A DNA stretch of 64,000 bases from Prorocentrum cordatum (taxonomy: Eukaryota; Sar; Dinophyceae; Prorocentrales; Prorocentraceae). A program made the position numbers and the translations under genes. The notes below the pieces were generated by a model, which saw nothing but the letters and a program-made list of their open reading frames with translations, did no database searches and was not told the DNA's origin. This document shows, piece by piece, positions 52,527 through 63,250 of this stretch; position 1 is the first letter of the stretch; each line of letters begins with the position of its first letter. The stretch covers positions 132,501 to 196,500 of the forward strand of contig CAUYUJ010016364.1 in assembly GCA_963575745.1 (NCBI GenBank), written 5' to 3'.

Positions 52527-54305
52527 CCGTCGACCACGATGATGACAATGACGACGACGACGGCGGGGCGCCCGACCAACCGGAAAGTTCGAATTTGCCG
52601 GGCTGTCGTCCGCTCGGCCGTCGACCATGATGACGATGATGACGATGATGACGACGACGGCGGGGCGGCCGACCAACCGGAAAGTTCGAATTTCCCGGTC
52701 GGTCGTCTGCCCGGCCGTCGACCATGATGATGACGATGATGACGATGACGACGACGATGGCGGGGTGCCCGACCAACCGGAAAGTTCGAAATTTCCGGCC
52801 GGTCGTCCGCCCGGCCGTCGAACATGATGATAACGATGATGACGAGGACGACGACGACGGCGGGGCGGCCATCCAACCAGAAATTTCGAATTTTCCGGTC
52901 GGTCGTCCGCCCGGCCGTCGACCATGATGATGAAGATGATAACGATGACGACGACGACGGCGGGGCGGCCGACCAACCGGAAAGTTCGAACTTGCCGGTC
53001 GGTCGTCCGCCCGGCCGTCGACCATGATGATGGCGATGGTGACGATGACGACGACGACGGCGGGGCGGCCGACCAACCGGAAAGTTCGAACTTGCCGGTC
53101 GGTCGTCCGCCCAGCCGTCGACCATGATGATGATGACGATGACAACGACGACCGCGGGGCGGCCATCCAACAGGAAAGTTCGAACTTCCCGTTCGGTCGT
53201 CCGCCCGAGCGTCGACCATGATGATGACGATGATGTCGATGACGACGACGACGGCGGGGCGGCCGACCAACCGGAAGGTTCGAACTTTCCGGCCGGTCGT
53301 CCGCCCGGGCGTCGACCATGATCATGACGATGATGACGATGACGACGACGACGGCGGGGCGGCCGACCAACCGGAAAGCTCGAATTTTCCGGTCGGTCGT
53401 CCGCCCGGGCGTCGACCATGATCATGACGATGATGACGATGACGACGACGACGGCGGGGCGGCCGACCAACCGGAAAGCTCGAACTTTGCGGTCGGTCGT
53501 CCGCCCGGCCGTCGACCATGGTGATGACGATGGTGACGATGACGGCGACGACGGCGGGGCGGCCGACCAACCGGAAAGTTCGAACTTGCTGGTCGGTCGT
53601 CCGCCCGGCCGTCGACCATGATGTTGACGATGATGACGATGACGACGACGGCGGGGCGGCCATCCAACCGGAACGTTCGAACTTGCCGGTCGGTCGTCCG
53701 CCCGAGCGTCGACCATGATGATGACGATGATGACGATGACGACGACGATGGCGGGGCGGCCGACCAACCGGAAAGTTCGAAATTTCCGGTCGGTCGTCCG
53801 CCCGGCCGTCGACCATGAATGATGACCGTGATGACGATGCTGACGACGACGGCGGGGCGGCCGACCAACCGGAAAGATCGAACTTGCCGGTCGGTCGTCC
53901 GCCCGGCCGTCGACCATGATGATGACGATGGTGACGATGACGACGACGACGACGGTGGGGCGCCCGGCCGACCAACCGGAATGTTCGAACTTGCTGGTCG
54001 GTCGTCCGCCCGGCCGTCGACCATGATGTTGACGATAATGACGATGACAACGACGACCGCGGGGCGGCCGATCAACCGGAAAGTTCGAACTTCCCGTTCG
54101 GTCGTCCGCCCGGCCGTCGACCATGATGATGACGATGGTGACGAAGACGACGACGACGACGGCGGGGCGGCCGACCCACCGGAAAGTTCGAACTTTCCTG
54201 TGGGTCGCCCGCCCGGCCGTCGACCATGTTGATGACGATGATGCCGATGACGACGACGACGGCGGGGCGGCCGACCAACCGAAAAGTTCGAAATTTCCGG
54301 TCGGG
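52527..54305. repeat. 100-bp satellite with TTCGAA-centred dyad
   Basis: Unit: CCGTCGACCATGATGATGAC, GAC/GAT triplets, GGCGGGGCGGCCGACCAACC, GGAAAGTTCGAACTTTCCGG, TCGGTCGTCCGCCCGG. Spacing is 94-108 bp, mostly exactly 100. The core GACCAACCGGAAAGTTCGAA and its right half form a dyad of about 34 bp with one or two mismatches. Confidence 0.97.
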
Positions 54306-54344
54306 TCGGCGGCCACGATCACGACCACGACCACGACCACGACG

Positions 54345-54400
54345 ACGAAGGGCCACCACGACCTCGACCACGACCACGACGACAAAGACGACGACGACGC

Positions 54401-54438
<38 letters not shown>

Positions 54439-54521
54439 GCGTCTGGTTACGGACGACGTCTGGTCACGGACGCCGCCCGTAACCAAACGCCGTCCGTAAC
54501 CAAACGCCGTCCGTAACCAGC

Positions 54522-54576
<55 letters not shown>

Positions 54577-54589
54577 CGCGACCACGACC

Positions 54590-54624
<35 letters not shown>

Positions 54625-54640
54625 GACGACGATCGAAGGC
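54345..54640. repeat. (GAC)n / (CCACGA)n tract
   Basis: Includes three GTAACCAAACGCCGTC-like copies at 54,440-54,515, then a GAC run and CGACCA hexamers. Counterpart of 26,060-26,205. Confidence 0.9.
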
Positions 54641-54892
54641 CCCACTGCCCCGTCCACATGCGCCCTCCACACCCACTTCGGCACGCCTGACTTTGTACGG
54701 GCGGAAAATTGCACATTCGCGCCCGCATAAATGTGACCCACAGCGGTGCGCAGGGGGAAAAAACGCTTCGGCGCACCCGGCGGCGCACCCCTTGCACTTT
54801 TCGTGGCCCCATAAGGAGCTCCACCGAAGGTGACATTCACAACTGCGTTACTTACAACTGCATATGGTTGGGTCTTTCGCCAGTCTAATTTT

Positions 54893-55969
54893 CCGCGCGC
54901 GCCGCAGGACGTGCAAGGGGAATGGGGGAGGGCGGCAATCCGCGATCAGAACCGCAGTAGCGCTCCCGCAGCGCTTCTTCTCAATAGCTCGACGCAGAAC
55001 TGCCTGGAGTTTGCCGGGCTCGGGGTGGAGGAGTATTTCCCTTTTGTTATTTGATTTTTCCTGCCCTCTTGTATATCCATTCCTTGCTATATGCTGTTGT
55101 TGTGTCTTCCTTCCCGCCCTTCCCGCTACTCGGGGCGCCCGGGTGCCAGTGCGTAGATTACTGGAGGCGCAGGCGCAGCTGCCCAGGCTCGTAGAGGAGC
55201 CGGCGCTGAGGACATGGGCTAATTTCTAGACATCAAAGAAATATGGGGCCACTAGCAGCGGACAGTTGAGAAAAGGTGTGGCCATTGGCCATCGTTTGCA
55301 GCGAGCCCCATCCAGACCCATCTGGTGGGCGATGGGCCCGGGGGCCTGGCAGGCCCCAGTGTTACGGGATGTGGTGCATGTCAATGCCTGCGGCAATTTT
55401 TGTCGCCGTGCCAGCCAGCCACCGCTGGAACGTGCCAGCGGGCACGGTGGCGGATCCAGTAAGTCAATTCGGAGATTTCGCCTCGCCGCTTCGCAACGCA
55501 ATATCCCCCAGCCTTCTCCTTCGTTGCGTTTCTCATTTCTCGGGCATGTCTTCGACGCCGAGTAGGGGGCCTCAGGGGGAGCCGCCGGCGTGCCGAACGA
55601 AGCCAGGGTTACATGTGAATCTCCAGACGGCTCGTTGCCGCACGTGGTCACGAAACAAACGAAACACCACGCCCATGGGCAACGGCTCCGAAAATCATCG
55701 GCGCAGCGGCGCCCGTAGTAACAGTTGCCCGCGTAAGGTCGCGCGCGAGCGCTGATTTTGCGTAAGCCATCGCGTCTCGTCCCGGCGGCCTTGCAGCGGA
55801 ATCCATCCAGCAATTGTCATTTGATCATTGTGGTGATCCTCCCTTCCTTCTCCCTTCTTCCTGCTCCCCTTCCTTTCTCCCAAGTTCGAAGGTTTGCATT
55901 GCGTCGGCAGCCGTGCTCTCCACGAGCCGCCCCGCGTTTTGACCCAATCTGTTTTCCGGAGGAGGCCCC
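54893..55969 (+). other. Spacer with possible small exons
   Basis: Weakly coding pieces: NCLEFAGLGVEEYFPFV near 55,000; VRRLLEAQAQLPRLVEEPAL near 55,150-55,210; and LRDVVHVNACGNFCRRASQP with PLERASGHGGGSS ending at TCCA plus GTAAGT (55,459). Borders are otherwise unclear. T/C-rich DNA (55,835-55,880) precedes the ATG at 55,970. Confidence 0.3.
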
Positions 55970-57190
55970 ATGGCCAGCTTGTGGGCAGAGGATGGTGCAG
56001 CCCCGGCGAGTGGCGGCACAAGCGGCGGGATGTTTGGCAGCCTGAAGCCTAGCGCGGACGCCGGGGACACGTTCGCGATGGCTATTCGCGGCGACGGTGC
56101 CGCTGCTGGAGGGGCGGGTGCGGTCCCCAAGTCGGCCGAGAAGGTTTGTGTGGTTTGCGGTGAGCCTTCCGACAAGAACATGTGTAGACTGCACAGGCGC
56201 TGCTACGACTGCATCTACCGCGACTCCATTACCGAGGAGGCAAAGAAGGACGGTACGAATGAGCGCTTCGTCAACATCTTCGGCGACGACAAGCAGCGCA
56301 AGAAAGGCTTCAAAGACAAGACCACGGCCTACCGCGTGATTGCGGATTTCGGCGTGCAGTTCCCAGAAGGCACCAACAAGACGGGCGTGAAGCGCGGCAA
56401 GATCGACCTCGCGCAGTACGTCCACTCCGAGGGCGTGGAGGCCCGCCAGTTCAGGGAGAACAAGGACCCGATTCTGGACAAGGAGCTTTTCACGAACAAG
56501 CTCCAGACGGAACGTGGCTGGACCCCTGCCCGCGCCTTGGAGCTGTGGGAGTGCGAGTGGGCCAGGGGAGTGTGGAGGAAGCACTGGGGCGGGCCTCCGT
56601 GGAGCAAGGAGCAGATGGAGGTACCGGCGAACATGTTCGGTGGCGAGTCGAACACGGGCCAGGCGGGGACCTACGAGAGCAAGGCGTTGCTGTCATCAAG
56701 CAAGGCGTCCACCCTCAGGGACGAGGACAAGAAGAAGATCAAGGACGAGTGCCACTTCGGCTTCAACATGACGCCCATTCCTTGTGACCAGAAGGACCTT
56801 TCACGGCCGTTGCCCGCGACTGCCTGGACGCTCGAGGGAGGCAAGCAGGGCCAGGAGAGGGCCACGACCAAGTCGATGCTTGCCGCGGCATCCGGCGCGG
56901 TCGCGGACGACCACGCCAAGGCAGAGGCCACCCTGGGCGCGAAGGTGAAGTCGGAGATCAAGGAGGAGGCGGAAGCCGACCCCAAGAAAGCTACGAAAGA
57001 CATTGCTCTCCTTCGCTTGGAGGCTAAGGAGGCCATCGAAAAGGTCTTGGAGAAGCTCAAGAAGGATGTCCGCGCGAAGATCTGCGTTGCATTCGAGGCC
57101 CTCTCGACTGGGAAGTACAGCCGGGAGGGCGTGTCGATGGACTTGCTAGACCGCAACATGGTAATCGGGCTTCTCTGGCTGGGCGCCAAG
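55970..57190 (+). CDS. Zinc-finger-like protein of unknown function, first exon
   Basis: The ATG at 55,970 opens 407 codons to AAG followed by GTATCC at 57,191 (phase 0 donor). The frame stays open beyond, but sense stops there. A Gly/Ala-rich N-terminus of about 55 residues is followed by a metal-binding pattern C60-x2-C63-x8-C72-x2-H75-x2-C78-x2-C81. Next is a charged region with VNIFGDDKQRKKGFKDKTTA, GVKRGKIDLAQYVHSEGVEA and a Trp-rich part (ALELWECEWARGVWRKHWGG). The last 90 residues are a Lys/Glu-rich helix (KVKSEIKEEAEADPKKATKD, LRLEAKEAIEKVLEKLKKDV) compatible with a coiled coil. I recall similar Cys-rich proteins as multi-copy in dinoflagellates, with no known role. The downstream exon is not identified. 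This is the longest clean ORF in the window. Confidence 0.65.
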
Positions 57191-57292
57191 GTATCCAGCG
57201 GCCTCCGGCCCGTTTCCGCTGTACCCGGGTGCTTGGGGCCCCAGGGCGACCGTGCTGCAAGGCCAAATGCCTCAGAGCCATACTTTTATAAT

Positions 57293-57335
57293 CTGTTGAC
57301 GCTTCGCGTATCCTCACAAGCCCATCCCCCCAGAA
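57293..57335 (+). repeat. Dispersed 39-bp motif, copy 5
   Basis: Reads CTGTTGACGCTTCGCGTATC then CTCACAAGCCCATCCCCCCA. About 100 bp past the donor at 57,191. Confidence 0.75.
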
Positions 57336-57574
57336 CAGGTTCACGGGGCGAGTTGCCCTGATCATATGGGGGGCGATGCGAACGGAACGATGGGCGAAGA
57401 GCGGAGGGCTATCTAGAACAGTAGTCGCACGCGAGACTGGTCATACACACGAGTGGGCACGCATGCAATTTGTCATCACTACAGGACATCCAACCCTCAC
57501 CCCGCCACGGGCCTTGGGCTGAAAAACCCCCAGGGCCACGAAAAGATAATAATGTACTCATTCCGTTCATTGCA

Positions 57575-57620
57575 TCGCTTCGTATTGCATTGCGTTGCAT
57601 TGCGTTGCATTTGCTTGCGT
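57575..57620. repeat. (TTGCATTGCG)n short repeat
   Basis: Four to five TTGCA/TTGCG pentamers. Confidence 0.8.
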
Positions 57621-57969
57621 TCGCATTGTCCAGCGCCACACTCATCCACCCCTCTCTCCCCCCCTCTTCCTCCTCCTCGCCCTTCCCCCTAATCTCCCCT
57701 CCTCCGCCTCGCCCTCCCCCTCCTCATCCTTCCTTCTCATATTCGCCCCTCTTCAGCCTCGCATGGATCGCCCGCGTGCCCCCCCCCCCCTCCCCCCCAA
57801 TTTCAGCTCCAGCTCTTTTTTCTCACCGAAAAAGCGGAGCCCTCGTCTGAGGGCGCCATGGGCCCATTACACGGTTCAGAGAGGCACAAGTGCGGCGGGC
57901 ACCTGTGCAGCAGTGCCTGGGAGATAGCCCTGGCTCGCCCTTCGGATGGTTTGCTTGCCGCGCGCCCCC

Positions 57970-58110
57970 AGGTTTCACACAGGTGGCGCGGCGCGAAATT
58001 GTCACGAAACCTCTCCGTCACGGCGCGCGCGTGACAGAGGTCACGCGGCACGAAATAATCACGAAACTTCTCCGTCCTGATGTGCGCGTGACAGAGGTGA
58101 CGCGGCGCGA
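57970..58110. repeat. About 54-bp tandem repeat, 2.5 copies
   Basis: Units hold GTGACAGAGGTCACGCGGC, GCGAAATTGTCACGAAACC-like sequence and TCTCCGTC. GTGACAGAGGTCAC is itself nearly palindromic. Confidence 0.85.
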
Positions 58111-58385
58111 AGGCACGTTGAAAGCCACCGGAGGCATGTTGAAAGCTATCTTGAGCCATCTTGGGATACCTTCCGCGATCTCGGAGGCCATATTGAGCTC
58201 TTGGGGGCACTCCTGGAGCCATCTTAAACCATTTTGGGCGCTACAACGCCTCGCGGGGCGCCCCGTCCAGGACCAGGGGGAGGGGGTTAGGGGGAGTGGG
58301 AACCCCCTCCCCGAAGGGGAAGAAGGGGGTTTAGCAGAGCGAGCTCTTGAGACCACTCACGCCCCAAAGGTCTGGTGGGATTCCT
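58100..58385 (+). repeat. Dispersed element of about 270 bp, copy 2
   Basis: Same order of blocks as 34,325-34,590: CATCTTGGGATACC, GAGGCCATATTGAGCTCTTG, TTTTGGGCGCTACAACGC, GGGCGCCCCGTCCAGGAC, G-rich tract, GAAGGGGAAGAAGGGGGTTT, AGCGAGCTCTTGAGACCACT and TCTGGTGGGATTC. Confidence 0.8.
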
Positions 58386-58849
58386 CGTCTTCGTCCTCCT
58401 CCACCTCCTTTCCTCCTCCTCCTCCTCCTCCTGCTCTTCCTCGTCAGAGGTGTTTATCAAGGGGATGAAGACATCTTGGGGTAGTGGCGCTCCTCCGAGC
58501 CCGGGGCTATTGTCGCCTTTCTGTCCTGAGTGCCCGAGTCCGGGGCGATTGTCGCTTTTTCTGGCTTGTGCCGTTGCGGTTGAGTGGGGCTCTCTTTCTT
58601 TTCTCTTCGCCCTCTTGCCCGCTCTTCGCCCTCGTGCCCACTCTTCTGTCTTTCTCACATCCTCGGTCGACCGGCGCTCCTCCTGCTCCTCCTCGCGCAG
58701 CGCAGCGTGCAGCGTGCGAATCAGGTCTCCTGCGCTGTCGGCGGCCGCTCGCTCCTGAAGCACAAATGTTAGCTCCTGGCATTCCCCCTCCTCCTCCTCC
58801 TCCTCCTCCTCCTCCTCCTCCTCCTCCCCCTCCTCCTCCAATGGGGGAA
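58386..58849. repeat. Low-complexity CTC-rich spacer
   Basis: Two (CTC)n runs (58,395-58,445 and 58,785-58,840) frame T/C-rich DNA with two GxCxxGGGGCxATTGTCGC copies. No gene seen. Confidence 0.5.
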
Positions 58850-58889
58850 TTCTTGGCGATTCGCTTATCCCCACCAGCCTATCCATGAA
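58850..58889 (+). repeat. Dispersed 39-bp motif, copy 6
   Basis: Reads TTCTTGGCGATTCGCTTATC then CCCACCAGCCTATCCATGAA. Confidence 0.7.
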
Positions 58890-59079
58890 CAACGCCCTGG
58901 CGCATTGAGGTGATCAGGAAGTGCGGGAGCAAAGAAGGGGATCTCCGAACCGCGCGAAGGAGGGAGGAGGAGAAGGAGGCTGGATGGATGGATGAAGGAG
59001 TGGGGAAAGGGATGGCGCATACGATGATGAGGAAGAGAAGGAGGAGTAGGAAGAGAAGGATGAGGACGAGAAGGAAAGG

Positions 59080-59310
59080 CTCGGGGCCCTCTTGGTGCCC
59101 TCCTGGAGCTCTCTTCGGGCCCTTTTGGAACCCTCTTGGAGCCCCCAGAGGGGGCCTGGACAGGGTAGGAGGGCTCCCGAGGAGCCCTAGGAGGGGGCAG
59201 GAGGGCCCAGAGAGAGGGGGCCCCAGGAGGCCCCAGGAGGCAAAGTGGCTGAGAAATGGAATGCTCTTGGGGCCCTCTTGGAGCCCTCTTGGTGCCTTCT
59301 TGGGGCCCCG
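59080..59310. repeat. Degenerate GGGCCCTCTTGG repeat
   Basis: Same motif family as 6,830-7,345, with an internal strand switch to CCCAGGAGGCC near 59,170-59,240. Confidence 0.65.
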
Positions 59311-59314
59311 AAAG

Positions 59315-59635
59315 TCTCGGTCGGAGGTGAGTCGTTCGGGCCCCTCGGTTCTCGGAGGTAAGCGTTCGGGCCCTTCAGTTTTTGGTCGGGGGTGAGTCGT
59401 TCGGGCCCCTCAGTTCTGGGTCGGTGGTGAGTCGTTCGGGCCCCTCGGTTCTCGGTCTTCCGAGCGGGAATCGAGGGGCCCGAACGATTCACCTCCTTCC
59501 GAGAACCGAGGGCCCGAACGACTCACCTCCGACCGAGGACCGAGGGGCTCGAACGACTCACCCCCGACCGAGAAGTGATGGGGCCCGAGCGACTCACCTC
59601 CGACCGAGAACCGAGGGGCCCGAACGACCATGTCT
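59315..59635. repeat. Large inverted repeat of 35-40 bp units
   Basis: The left arm (about 59,315-59,460) has four units of GGTGAGTCGTTCGGGCCCCT plus CGGTTCTCGGTC. The right arm (about 59,470-59,630) has four or five reverse-complement units, CGAACGACTCACCTCCGACC. The centre is near 59,463, with almost no spacer. Confidence 0.9.
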
Positions 59636-59639
59636 GCCC

Positions 59640-59895
59640 ATAGAGATGTTTCAGGGGCCATGCTTTAGGGAAGTTTCAGGGGCCGTGCTTTAGTGATCTT
59701 TCAGGAGCCGTGCTTGAGGGGTGTCTCAGGGGTTGTGATTCAGGGATGTTTTAGGGGCCGTGCTTTAAGGGGGGTTCCAGGGGGCGTGCTTTAGGGATGT
59801 TTCAGGGGCCATGCTTTAGGGTTGTTTCAGGGGCCGTGCCTGAGGGATGTCGCAGGGGCCGTGCGCTAGGGATGTTTTAGGGGCCGCTCTTCCTG
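59640..59895. repeat. 24-bp GGGATGTTTCAGGGGCCGTG minisatellite
   Basis: About ten units of TTTCAGGGGCCGTGCTTTAG with GGGATG spacers. Confidence 0.9.
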
Positions 59896-59927
59896 TGGCA
59901 TCGGATTCAATATGCCCAGAGTAGAGT

Positions 59928-60050
59928 TGGTAGTAGTAGTAGTAGTAGTAGTAGTAGTAAGGTGGTGGTGGTGGTGGTAGTAGTAGTAGTGGCCGACGTA
60001 GTTGCACCAGTAGTCATAGCAGTCGTAGTAGTAGAAGTTGTACTAGGTGG
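59928..60050. repeat. (TAG)n microsatellite, small
   Basis: TAG, GTG and CGTAG triplets, like the intronic array at 49,531-50,540. Confidence 0.9.
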
Positions 60051-60054
60051 TGTA

Positions 60055-60374
60055 GCCTTAAGCGTCCGTTGTCCTCGTGTCCTTAAGCGTCCGTTGTCGT
60101 CGTGTCCTTAATCGTCCGTTTTCTTCGTGTCCTTAAGCGTCCGTCTTCCTCGTGTCCTTAAGCCTCCCTTGTCTTGTGTCCTTAAGCGTCTGTTTTCCTC
60201 GTGTCCTTAAGCGTCCGTTTGCGTCGTGTCCTTAAGCGTCAGTTTTCCTCGTGCCCTTAAGCGTCGCTTCTCCTCGTGTCCTTAAGCGTCCGTTTCCGTC
60301 GTGTCCTTAAGCGTCCGTTATTCTCGTGCCTCGACGCAGCAATAGTCGTACTACTACCACCGCAGTCCGATGCC
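60055..60374. repeat. 25-bp CCTTAAGCGTCC minisatellite and tail
   Basis: Eleven units of CCTTAAGCGTCCGTTTTCCT plus CGTGT, followed by CAATAGTCGTACTACTACCA and CCGCAGTCCGATGCC. Same unit and same tail as 23,737-23,926. Confidence 0.95.
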
Positions 60375-61440
60375 ACAGGAAGAACGCTCTCGGCATCTTA
60401 AACCCGATGCCTTTGAGGCCTGAATGCGTCGGGCTTAGGGTGCCCAAATCGTTTGTCTTTGAAGTCTCAGAGGCTTCGGATTTAATATGCCAAATGGAGA
60501 ACGCTTTGGGCATCTGAAGGCCGATGCATTTATGCCCCAAAGGCATCGGCCTTAAGATGCCCAAAATCGTTCTTCTTGTGGAAGAACGCTGTGGACATCT
60601 TGAGTCCGATGCCTGTGAAGCCTAAAGGCATCGGGTTTAAGATGCCACAGGAAGAACGCTCTGGACATCTTAAGCCCGATGCCTTTCGAAGCCTAAAGAC
60701 ATCTTTAAACCCCGATGCCACGGGAAGAACGCCTTGGGCATCTTAAGTCCGATGCCTTTGCGGCCGGCAGGCGTCGGATTTGAGACGCCCAAAGCGTTCT
60801 TCCTGCGGAAGAACAGCTTGGGCGTCTTAGGCCCGATGCCTTTGAAAGCCAAGACATCGGATTTAAGATGCCAAAAGCGTTCTTCCAGTGGATAAACGCT
60901 TGGGGCATCTGGAGTCCGATGCCACGGGAAAACCGATTTGGGCACCATAAGTCCGATGCCTTTGGGGCCTAGAGGCATCGGACTTAAGATGCCCAAAGCG
61001 AGCGTCCACAGGAAGAACACTTTGGGCATTTTAAGTCCGGTGCCACGGGAAGAACGTTTTTGGCATCTTAAGTCCGGTGCCACGGGAAGAACGCTTTGGG
61101 CATCTGAAGGCATATGCATTTGAGGCTTAAAGGCATCGGATTTAAGATGCCCAAAGCGTTCGTCCACAGGAAGAACGTCTTGGGCATCTTAAACCCGATG
61201 CGTTCGAAACCGAAAGGCATCGGACTGAAGATGACCGAAGCGTTCTTCCAGTGGGAGAACGTTTTGGGAATCTTAAGTCCGATGCAACAGGACGAAAGCT
61301 TTGGGCATCTTAAGTCCGACGCCTTGTGGCCGAAAGGCATCGGACTTAAGATTTTGAGTTTCTTAAGTCGGATGCATTTGAAGACTAAAGGCATCATAAG
61401 TCCGATGCCACAGGGAGAACGTTTTGGACATCTGCCCTGC
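60375..61440. repeat. Cruciform-prone satellite with two nested palindromes
   Basis: Units of roughly 60-130 bp alternate GGCATCTTAAGTCCGATGCC with its reverse complement GGCATCGGACTTAAGATGCC across a short TTTGAGGCCTAAA-like loop. AAAGCGTTCTTCC alternates with GGAAGAACGCTTT across a CAGTG-like loop. About twelve cycles, each arm 18-20 and 13 bp. Confidence 0.95.
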
Positions 61441-62088
61441 GGCTCTGGGAGCCCCTGGGAAACGCTGTACCCCCTCTTCCCTCATCCTCCCCTACTCCCT
61501 CCTCCTTCCTCCCTCCCCCCTTCCCCAATCTCTCTACCCTCCTTTCCCTCCTCCTTCCTTCCGTCAGCCCACATATCAAGGTGCCGTCGACCACTTGGGG
61601 GTGCCAGGGGGGCCCGTGATCGGGGGTGGGGGTTAGATATCCTGTCATGCACATAAGGCACGGGTGGCGGCCCCTTGGGGGGCTCCTTGGGGCCCGCAGG
61701 GGGCCGTCTTAGGACCACAAGAGGACCCAATGAGTTCTTTGCAGGGTACTGCAGGGGTCTGGTTTGCAGAGTGTTGCTGGGGTGATTGCATGCGAGGCTT
61801 TGCAGGGTCTTTGCGGGGAAGGCCAGGGGAGAGGGCAGGGGGAGGGGTCAGTTCAGATGGAAGAGGGAGCTCCCCAGACCACCCCACGCCGCACAGGGCT
61901 GGCGGGGTTCTTTGGTTTCGACGGCCATGCGTAATGCCAGCGGCTGTTGGAGTCTAAGGTTCTGGGGTCATAGATTTATGGCGTGCTCGGCCAAGGGAGG
62001 GGCGGGCTTTGGGGGCGGGGCAACATCGCGGGGTCCATCCGGGACCAGGGGGTACCCCATCGCGCGCTGAAGGCGCGGTGGCGGATCG
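61441..62088. other. Spacer; partial copy 3 of the 270-bp element
   Basis: T/C-rich (61,465-61,565), then G-rich DNA. 61,800-61,915 has GGAGCTCCCCAGACCACCCC, ACGCCGCACAGGGCTGGCGG and GGTTC, matching the right end of the element at 34,325 and 58,100. No gene seen. Confidence 0.45.
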
Positions 62089-62500
62089 ATGGGCGCAGAT
62101 GGCAAGCCAATGCTCGTCGAGGGCCAGCCGTCGTGGGACCTGCCCGTCGGGTACATTGGCGAATCGGAGCAGTCCTCCGCTCGCGCGCAGGAAGCGCTCG
62201 AGCTCGCCGACGGTCTCAGGGCCATCGGCGAGAAGTGGGCGGAGTGGCACGCGGCCGCCACGGCCGCCGGGAAGGTGCCGGGCACGCCGATGACGATGAT
62301 TGGGGTCGCGCCTGCGACGCCGATGACGGGGGGCGCGCCAGCGTCGGCCGCCCCGTCGCCAGCCCCGGCAACGCGGCCGTCCTCGCCCGGGGGGGCCGCC
62401 CTCGGTTCCCCAAGGCCCGTCGGTAAGGATGTGAGCCAGGAGGAGGTTGAGGCGGCCCTTGAGTCGACCTTGGAGCATGCTTTGCAGGATACTACCTCTT
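62089..62500 (+). CDS. Right-edge gene, exon 1
   Basis: The ATG at 62,089 gives MGADGKPMLVEGQPSWDLPV, GYIGESEQSSARAQEALELA and DGLRAIGEKWAEWHAAATAA, then a Pro/Ala/Ser/Thr-rich linker and SQEEVEAALESTLEHALQD, a short helix. The frame runs to a TAA at 62,566, but sense fades after about 62,495. Possible donors are CGG plus GTAAGG at 62,423 and a weaker site near 62,490. Together with the two following segments it suggests an Ala/Glu/Lys-rich, partly coiled-coil protein. Family not recognised. Confidence 0.5.
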
Positions 62501-62998
62501 CGCTTTCCTCTGCCCCCGCCCATCCAAGTCATGTGTCCAAGCATTCTTGCACCCGCCCGGTCGACTAAGAACCCCCCTTGAATCCAGACACCCTCCTCTA
62601 TCCAGAAACTCAATTGGACCCCCCTTGGATCCAGACTCCCTTTATGTCCAGGACCCTCTCCCCATGTTGAGCCGAGCCTCCAGGAACGAGGATGTATTCG
62701 ATGGGGGCTGGAAACTGTTTTTCCCCATGCTATGCTGGAGCCCAAAGCCCCCCGACCTGTGATCTGCCACGGCCACGTGCACATTATTGCGCACGTGGAG
62801 CACGCTGCCGCCCGCATGAGCAGGCGCCCCCGCCCCCGCGTGAAACAAAAAAAAACTCGACTGTAGCAGCATAGCTGAGCCAGCAACATTTTGTCTGACA
62901 CGCTTGCTGGGAGGGCGTCCCACCCAGCCCCTCTTCTTACTTATCCCTTTCCACCCTTATGCATTGCTGCCCAACCGCGTGGCCGTTACCATTCCGAG
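62501..62998. other. Probable intron
   Basis: Has two ACCCCCCTTGxATCCAGAC copies (62,571-62,636), a CACGTGCACATTATTGCGCA then CGTG hairpin-like stretch (62,772-62,798) and an A8 run at 62,848. The right end is ACCATTCCGAG before segment 2. Confidence 0.4.
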
Positions 62999-63250
62999 GA
63001 GGGTGCCGGCGCCGTGAAGAGCCCGGATGACATCTGGGAGGAGTTGCTCGCCATCGCCAGCCGTTTCCAGATGAGCTCCCTGTGCGATCGCAACAAGACT
63101 CGCATGAGGCACAACTTGCAGAATAAGCTGTTGCAATGGTACGTGTCCTGCTTCGAGCTGTTGCCAGTTGAGTCTATCGACTCGTTCGAGCCCGTCACGT
63201 TCGCCCACTGTCTCATTGAAGACATCAAGAACTCCAAGGACACCGCGTCT
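62999..63250 (+). CDS. Right-edge gene, exon 2
   Basis: Reads GAGAVKSPDDIWEELLAIAS, RFQMSSLCDRNKTRMRHNLQ, NKLLQWYVSCFELLPVESID and SFEPVTFAHCLIEDIKNSKD. Helical, with mixed charge. Sense ends near TASGGRE at 63,250, where a (GGA)n run begins. The donor is not canonical by eye. Confidence 0.5.

Larger units (their letters stand above)
51931..54892 (+). mobile_element. Satellite-bearing element, copy 2 (expanded)
   Basis: The left end is AACCATCCTGTGGTGTTGGG. The order is the same as in copy 1 at 25,182: CCTCCTCC/ATCATC tract, doubled GAAAAGTACCACxCTGCG block (52,127-52,215), GAC-rich DNA, 100-bp palindromic units, (GAC)n and (CCACGA)n runs, then CGATCGAAGGC, CACTTCGGCACGCCTGAC and a right end with CATATGGTTGGGTCTTTCGC. 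Copy 2 has about seventeen 100-bp units against three in copy 1, and it contains one 90-bp satellite unit at 54,790-54,830. No protein is encoded. Confidence 0.65.

Noticed and set aside
51825-54385. ORFs of 480-620 codons on the - strand across the 100-bp satellite
   Set aside because: Unit length and lack of stops explain them; Arg/Ser/His-rich repeats only.
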